Assembly (NCBI RefSeq): GCF_008728635.1
Contig: NZ_CP044285.1
Location: forward strand, 2,294,001-2,358,000
DNA: 64,000 nt
Origin: Hymenobacter baengnokdamensis
GTDB taxonomy: Bacteria > Bacteroidota > Bacteroidia > Cytophagales > Hymenobacteraceae
Direction of reading: 5' to 3'
Positions 60,552 through 64,000 of the stretch are shown piece by piece (position 1 is the stretch's first letter; each line of letters begins with the position of its first letter). The translations under genes were made by a program, and so were the position numbers. The notes under the pieces were generated by a model. That model was not told where the DNA came from. It saw only the letters and a list, made by a program, of their open reading frames with translations, and searched no databases.

Positions 60552-60896
60552 ATGGCCCTTACTGTTACGGACGTAGAACAATTACGCGATTACCTGTGTG
60601 GCGTAATGGCCCGTGCCGACCACCACGCCGGCAACGTTAAGGAAATCGCGCTAGCTCTGGTTGGGGGTATTCTTTGGCGCAAGGACGATGGTGAATCCAT
60701 CCAAGTGATGACCCGCGATGGACAAGCCAAAAACGTGCTCTGGGTGACAATGGGCGGCCGACGCTACGCTTTCGTCTACAATCATAGTACCGGCGAGATT
60801 GACATGCGTAATGGTACTTTACAGGGGCCACTAGTGCATGCCTTTTCTAATGCTACGCCACTGGCTACGCTGCAACAGATTTTTCAGAACCTTTAA
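60552..60896 (+). CDS. Hypothetical protein paired with YfbU
   Basis: A 114-aa cytoplasmic protein (MALTVTDVEQLRDYLCGVMA) with a helical first half and a beta second half (SIQVMTRDGQAKNVLWVTMG, RYAFVYNHSTGEIDMRNG). ADHHAGNVKEI looks like a conserved centre with two His that might bind metal. It is 11 bp ahead of the YfbU gene, so the two are probably co-expressed as a small module. The role is not known; a toxin-antitoxin or abortive-infection module is a guess. Confidence 0.65.
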   Translation: MALTVTDVEQLRDYLCGVMARADHHAGNVKEIALALVGGILWRKDDGESIQVMTRDGQAKNVLWVTMGGRRYAFVYNHSTGEIDMRNGTLQGPLVHAFSNATPLATLQQIFQNL

Positions 60897-60907
60897 TCTT
60901 CGCCTTC

Positions 60908-61390
60908 ATGACGCGTATTGAACGACAACTACTTATCAACCAATTTAAACTATTAGCTTTCCTCGATGAGGAGAACAGCGCCGAGCATACGAGAAAAGTT
61001 GAACTACTGGAAAGCGGCCACGCTGGCTTATATGGGGAGGTGTTTTCGGGCCAGGAGGAAACAGCTGCGGCCGTAGGGGAAGAGACACACGATATATTAA
61101 GTATGTTTCGCCACCTGGAAAATGCCGTGGCAGCGTTGCCAGTTGACCAGCAGCAGCAGTTTGATTTCCAATTCAAGGGCTTTGATGCCAATAATGACCC
61201 TCACTACGCTTTCACCAAGTTTATTATTGAAAAGGAAGGACTTTACGATGAGCACGTTGGCAAACCGCTGAACTCTCACACTAGGTCCACCCTGCCCAAG
61301 TACCAAAAAATGCTGCGCGTATATAATTCGTTGACCGAGGGGAGCGGTGAATTAGGCTTTACCGAGTTGCAACAAATTGCCGCGGCATAA
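60908..61390 (+). CDS. yfbU: YfbU-family protein
   Basis: A 160-aa protein of the YfbU family: the start ERQLLINQFKLLAFLDEEN, the core FKGFDANNDPHYAFTKFIIE followed by KEG, and the end LPKYQKMLRVYN then ELQQIAAA match the E. coli protein in order and length. The biochemical role of YfbU is poorly known. Its presence in mobile cargo together with a small partner gene suggests a defence or stress role; that is inference. Confidence 0.82.
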   Translation: MTRIERQLLINQFKLLAFLDEENSAEHTRKVELLESGHAGLYGEVFSGQEETAAAVGEETHDILSMFRHLENAVAALPVDQQQQFDFQFKGFDANNDPHYAFTKFIIEKEGLYDEHVGKPLNSHTRSTLPKYQKMLRVYNSLTEGSGELGFTELQQIAAA

Positions 61391-61451
61391 TTCCTGGTTT
61401 TAGGGGCTATGGTAATCGAATAGTATAGTTGGGGTCAGAGAGGGGATGCAA

Positions 61452-63137
61452 CTAGGACAACGGTAGGCCAGTAATAAGCTTGTGACAGCGTAGGGCCGTG
61501 GCCACGCCCCCGGTGTGATGGTTGCGGGGATGAACTACATAACGGCCAGCTACCTTTCCCCCAAGTGCCTGTTTCTTGCACTTCAACCAATCAAACTGTT
61601 GCGCTTTATACGTGGCGAATAGACTGTTAAAGTCGCCCGGCGTGAGCGGTGCGTAACCGTCCTGGTAAATCAGGGCAGCCCGACCACCGGAAACCAACTC
61701 GCAAAAGTAGAAGAAGCCCTTGCGGTGCTGAAGTTCGGCAATAGCTATTGCTCGGTCATCGTGCAGACTCAATAGCGAGATGCCCAGCCCGTGCAGACCC
61801 TCGTCGTTATAGAGCTGTAACAGTTCGACCCTGTAGGCAGGCTGCTGCCGGAACCAGTCCACGAAGTCCTGGAAGTAAGTGGTAAGCTGGTACTCACAGG
61901 GAGCATCCGCGAACTGTGTCACCAGCGCCTTGGTTTCATCACTGCCACCCGGCATGTGGGAGAGACTGTCTGGGGTGCGGGGAATACGACGAGAAAAAGC
62001 GCTTTCACTGGCCTCAATAGTCTTTTCAATTGATGGTTTCACCTGGGGCCAAGCGATGCCTTTCTTGGCATGCGGTCTAACCGTGGCATCCCGGTAGCGA
62101 CCATTGCCGAGTTCTTGGGAGTCAAGTGGGGTAGTAGGTCGCTGACGGGTCTGGAGCAAGGTGGATTGCGACTCAGGCTCGTTTGCCTGGTCGCCGGCTG
62201 GCTTGGTCAGCCTTGACTTGCTCCCAGGCGCATCTACCAGCAACTGATGGAAACTGAACGGGTTGGTCAGGGACCAGATGCTACAGACGAAGAAGTAACG
62301 CTGCTGGCCGACCTGGAAGTGAAAGCCATTGGCCTGAAGGTGGATGGGTCGCCCGAGGTAGAAGTCTGCCTGAGGATAGGCTCCTTCTGGAGTGCGCAGT
62401 AAAGCCTGCGCCAGATTGCTGTGCGCCGCCGTAATGGCCCGTAGCGCCTGATGATTAAAGCATTGTTCGGCCAGGATGCATTGCTGGTCAGTTGAGAGGC
62501 CGCGGCGCCGGATGCTCACGTGGCCCATATACTGGTTAGTGGCCGCTGGCGTAGCTACGACGGTACAGATGGTGTCAAGCGATTCGCGGGAAAAGTAATG
62601 CTTCAAGAGCCCGGGACCAGCCTCGTAGAACAGGACGCGCAACAGTTCGAAGCATGGTATTAAAATAGTTCGACCCCCTGTCTGGCGGGTAAGTACCCAA
62701 CTATCGGACGCCGCAGTTAAGAAAAGTCGCACTAGTGGCGAAGTGCTTGTCAGCTCAGCTGGCGTGAGGAGCGAATTCAGGCGACGGGCGACGGATTGAT
62801 GACCGCCGAGCCAGAAGCTGTAGAGGCTGGAGAAAAGATGATGTGTCCTACCTGTCTCGGTATCCGTCACATACTGGCCGTCGGAGACGCGGTTGCCAAC
62901 TGAATCCCATAGTGAGCCGAGCAGAAAGGCGTGGGAGTCGGCCATGCTAGCCTTGCAACTCAGTAGCTCACCGACGGGCTGACGGAAGCCGTCCCGTGCG
63001 CTTTTCGCCACGAAATGCAAGTCCATCTCATATTGGTAGGTTGAGTTACACTTCCTGTTAATCTTGCCGTGTGCGACTACTTGGTAGAGCCAGTTAGGAG
63101 GGAGGGCAGGTAAGCGTAATATCAGCGGGGTTGGCAT
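61452..63137 (-). CDS. tnsE: TnsE-like transposition protein
   Basis: A 561-aa protein with the layout of TnsE, the Tn7 factor that directs insertion into replicating lagging-strand DNA through the sliding clamp. A central block TILIPCFELLRVLFYEAGPG resembles TnsE's HIPQLELARSLFLINSYF. A charged, poorly conserved linker follows. The C-terminal domain (AIAIAELQHRKGFFYFCELV ... WLKCKKQALGGKVAGRYVVHP) matches the TnsE C-terminal domain with its HP ending. It lies at the opposite transposon end from tnsABC-tniQ and reads inward from 44 bp inside the right-end repeats. Confidence 0.75.
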   Translation of the reverse strand: MPTPLILRLPALPPNWLYQVVAHGKINRKCNSTYQYEMDLHFVAKSARDGFRQPVGELLSCKASMADSHAFLLGSLWDSVGNRVSDGQYVTDTETGRTHHLFSSLYSFWLGGHQSVARRLNSLLTPAELTSTSPLVRLFLTAASDSWVLTRQTGGRTILIPCFELLRVLFYEAGPGLLKHYFSRESLDTICTVVATPAATNQYMGHVSIRRRGLSTDQQCILAEQCFNHQALRAITAAHSNLAQALLRTPEGAYPQADFYLGRPIHLQANGFHFQVGQQRYFFVCSIWSLTNPFSFHQLLVDAPGSKSRLTKPAGDQANEPESQSTLLQTRQRPTTPLDSQELGNGRYRDATVRPHAKKGIAWPQVKPSIEKTIEASESAFSRRIPRTPDSLSHMPGGSDETKALVTQFADAPCEYQLTTYFQDFVDWFRQQPAYRVELLQLYNDEGLHGLGISLLSLHDDRAIAIAELQHRKGFFYFCELVSGGRAALIYQDGYAPLTPGDFNSLFATYKAQQFDWLKCKKQALGGKVAGRYVVHPRNHHTGGVATALRCHKLITGLPLS

Positions 63138-63180
63138 AGTAATCGCGGGCAGCTATAAGTATAAATCAAGCGCAAGGTTA

Positions 63181-63246
63181 TTCCCATCTACTTTGACAAT
63201 TTTCCCAACTACTTCTACCTATTCCCATCTACTTTGTCAACTGACA
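63181..63246 (-). repeat. Right transposon end with three TnsB-site-like repeats
   Basis: On the minus strand: tip tgtcagtt, then gacaaagtagatgggaa (63238-63222), gtagaagtagttgggaa (63218-63202) and gtcaaagtagatgggaa (63197-63181). The repeats are spaced every 20-21 bp, close to the Tn7 right-end arrangement, and the first lies 8 bp from the tip exactly as in Tn7. Confidence 0.9.
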
Positions 63247-63717
63247 GTGCAGCAGGCGCCGCACCAGAATAATCTCGCCCGTGTGGTAGGCGGCGTGGTC
63301 GGCAATGAGCAGGGCTTCGCGGAAGATAGTCTGGCCGTCGCCGTGGGGCAGGGGCGCGAAAAAATCAGTGGCCGGATTTTCGAGCAGCGCCATAAACCGC
63401 TGGCGGTCATGCGCAATCTGCGAGAGCGTATTCTGCCAGCCGGCTTCATCCACGGCCAGCTTATTGTCGGGCCAGTACCCGGCGGGCCACTCGGGCGAAA
63501 CGTGCTGCGGGTTCAGGCAAAACTCCACGATGTCCCATTGCGCAATGCGAATGTGCTCGACAAGCTGCCAGATGGTGTAGGGCACATCGGGCACGGCCTG
63601 GTTGCGCAGCGGCGCGGGCAGGTCGGCCACGGCGGCTTCGAAAGTGGCATGGGCATTGCCGCCGGCCAGCAGCTGGGTTAGCTCGGCCACGAGGCCGGCT
63701 CTTACTTGCTTTTCCAT
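63229..63717 (-). CDS. DinB-family protein with transposon-altered C-terminus
   Basis: A 162-aa four-helix-bundle protein of the DinB/YfiT-like metal-binding superfamily (thiol-dependent transferases or hydrolases). The three metal histidines are visible in WQLVEHIRIAQW and IADHAAYHTGEI. The family usually ends in a short RRLL-x-x-W tail. Here it ends RRLLHCQLTK, where CQLTK and the stop are encoded by the transposon tip. Across the 5-bp duplication the left flank supplies the original codons: RRLLHAWK and a TAA stop. The change is confined to the end, so the protein is probably still functional. Confidence 0.9.
   Translation of the reverse strand: MEKQVRAGLVAELTQLLAGGNAHATFEAAVADLPAPLRNQAVPDVPYTIWQLVEHIRIAQWDIVEFCLNPQHVSPEWPAGYWPDNKLAVDEAGWQNTLSQIAHDRQRFMALLENPATDFFAPLPHGDGQTIFREALLIADHAAYHTGEIILVRRLLHCQLTK
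63247..63251 (+). repeat. Target-site duplication, right copy (GTGCA)
   Basis: Identical to 44620-44624 and directly outside the right tip (ACA at 63244-63246). Confidence 0.88.
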
Positions 63718-63784
63718 AGGATGGTCAGTTTTCTTTGTGAATCAATATGTTTTTTACTATATACAATGTGCCGGCTAGGTAGGC

Positions 63785-64000
63785 TTACAGCACCGACAGC
63801 CGGCCCAGCTGCCCGAGCCGGCTCGCAAAAACCTGCCCGATGCTGCGCGCCCGCAGCTTGGCTTCGTCGGCCACCGGACCGGCAAAGTGCGCATCTACCG
63901 TGGCAAAAAACAGCGCCAGCCACTGCTGAAAGTGCGCTTCGCTGATGGGCAGCGGAATATGCTTTGGAAACGGCCGGCCGCGGTAGCGCGCCGTGCCCAG
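63785..64000 (-). CDS. Truncated globin, group III (partial, cut by window edge)
   Basis: The last 71 codons of a truncated haemoglobin. RYRGRPFPKHIPLPI is the characteristic E-F helix/loop part of group III trHbs, which bind haem and oxygen or nitric oxide; AHFQQWLALFFATVDAHFAG and KLRARSIGQVFASRL complete helices G-H. The proximal His is probably in PFPKHIPLP or just after, at HF. The 5' part lies beyond the window. It is upstream of dinB on the same strand (67-bp gap). Confidence 0.8.
   Translation of the reverse strand: MGTARYRGRPFPKHIPLPISEAHFQQWLALFFATVDAHFAGPVADEAKLRARSIGQVFASRLGQLGRLSVL

Larger units (their letters stand above)
44625..63246 (+). mobile_element. Tn7-like transposon, 18.6 kb, with defence-like cargo
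   Basis: The element begins TGTCAATT and ends AACTGACA (inverse of TGTCAGTT), with 5-bp direct repeats outside. Repeats near each end resemble the Tn7 TnsB-binding consensus (gacaaagtagatgggaa). Genes: tnsA, tnsB, tnsC, tniQ from the left end; a tnsE-like gene at the right end reading inward. Cargo: two lone hypothetical genes, a five-gene methyltransferase/GHKL/receiver operon, degraded IS remnants and a three-gene rightward cluster ending in YfbU. The insertion destroyed the last three codons of a dinB-family gene and replaced them. All transposition genes appear intact, so the element may be mobile. Confidence 0.93.

Noticed and set aside
44625..63246. CRISPR-associated transposon (CAST)
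   Set aside because: tnsABC and a short tniQ are present, but no cas genes and no repeat-spacer array occur in the element; a tnsE-like gene is present instead.

Overview
The window looks like a chromosome segment of a high-GC member of the Bacteroidota, most like Hymenobacter (inference). The reasons are GC-rich, GCC/CTG-heavy genes, several LytTR response regulators, a sensor kinase with periplasmic TPRs, many small lipoproteins, malate:quinone oxidoreductase and hydrolases with Bacteroidota-type signal peptides. No rRNA, tRNA or CRISPR array was seen.

Layout. 0.2-6.0 kb: M28 peptidase, lipoprotein, YebC-type regulator, and a TPR histidine kinase facing a LytTR regulator. 6.3-11.3 kb: small secreted or membrane proteins, including a tandem family of related beta-rich proteins. 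11.3-24.1 kb: housekeeping and stress genes (MBL hydrolase, thioredoxin-like protein, GNAT, SDR, GH43, nicotinamidase, Mqo, BLUF photoreceptor, a Rof-like protein, cold-shock protein, DUF1624, PhzF, an orphan LytTR regulator). 24.2-37.5 kb: a large hybrid kinase, RuvC, a flippase-like protein with a glycosyltransferase, cytochrome c, type I pullulanase, and a sigma-54 regulator with its kinase. 38.2-44.4 kb: a leftward ABC-transporter operon with a NitT/TauT-type ATPase and permease. Its binding protein is fused to an OmpA-like domain, and two helical or membrane proteins precede it. A REP-associated transposase (RAYT) and nine copies of its REP hairpin lie between the operon genes.

44.6-63.2 kb is an 18.6 kb Tn7-like transposon that can be bounded to the base. 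It has TGTCAATT/TGTCAGTT tips, several internal repeats resembling TnsB sites, and a perfect 5-bp target duplication (GTGCA) at 44620-44624 and 63247-63251. tnsA, tnsB, tnsC and tniQ sit at the left end and a tnsE-like gene at the right end. The insertion lies in the last codons of a DinB-family gene. The pre-insertion protein can be read across the junction as ending LLHAWK; it now ends LLHCQLTK, with the stop codon inside the transposon tip.

The cargo is AT-rich and looks like a defence island. Its core is a leftward five-gene operon: a 582-aa coiled-coil protein, a 118-aa protein, a DNA methyltransferase, a protein with two GHKL ATPase domains (MORC/HSP90-like N-terminus, histidine-kinase-like C-terminus) and a receiver-like protein. 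A rightward group ends in a YfbU-family gene, and remnants of IS5- and IS3-like elements mark earlier insertions. This two-component-like, methyltransferase-linked operon is the best candidate for an undescribed system. The right flank holds the rest of dinB and a truncated globin gene cut by the window edge.
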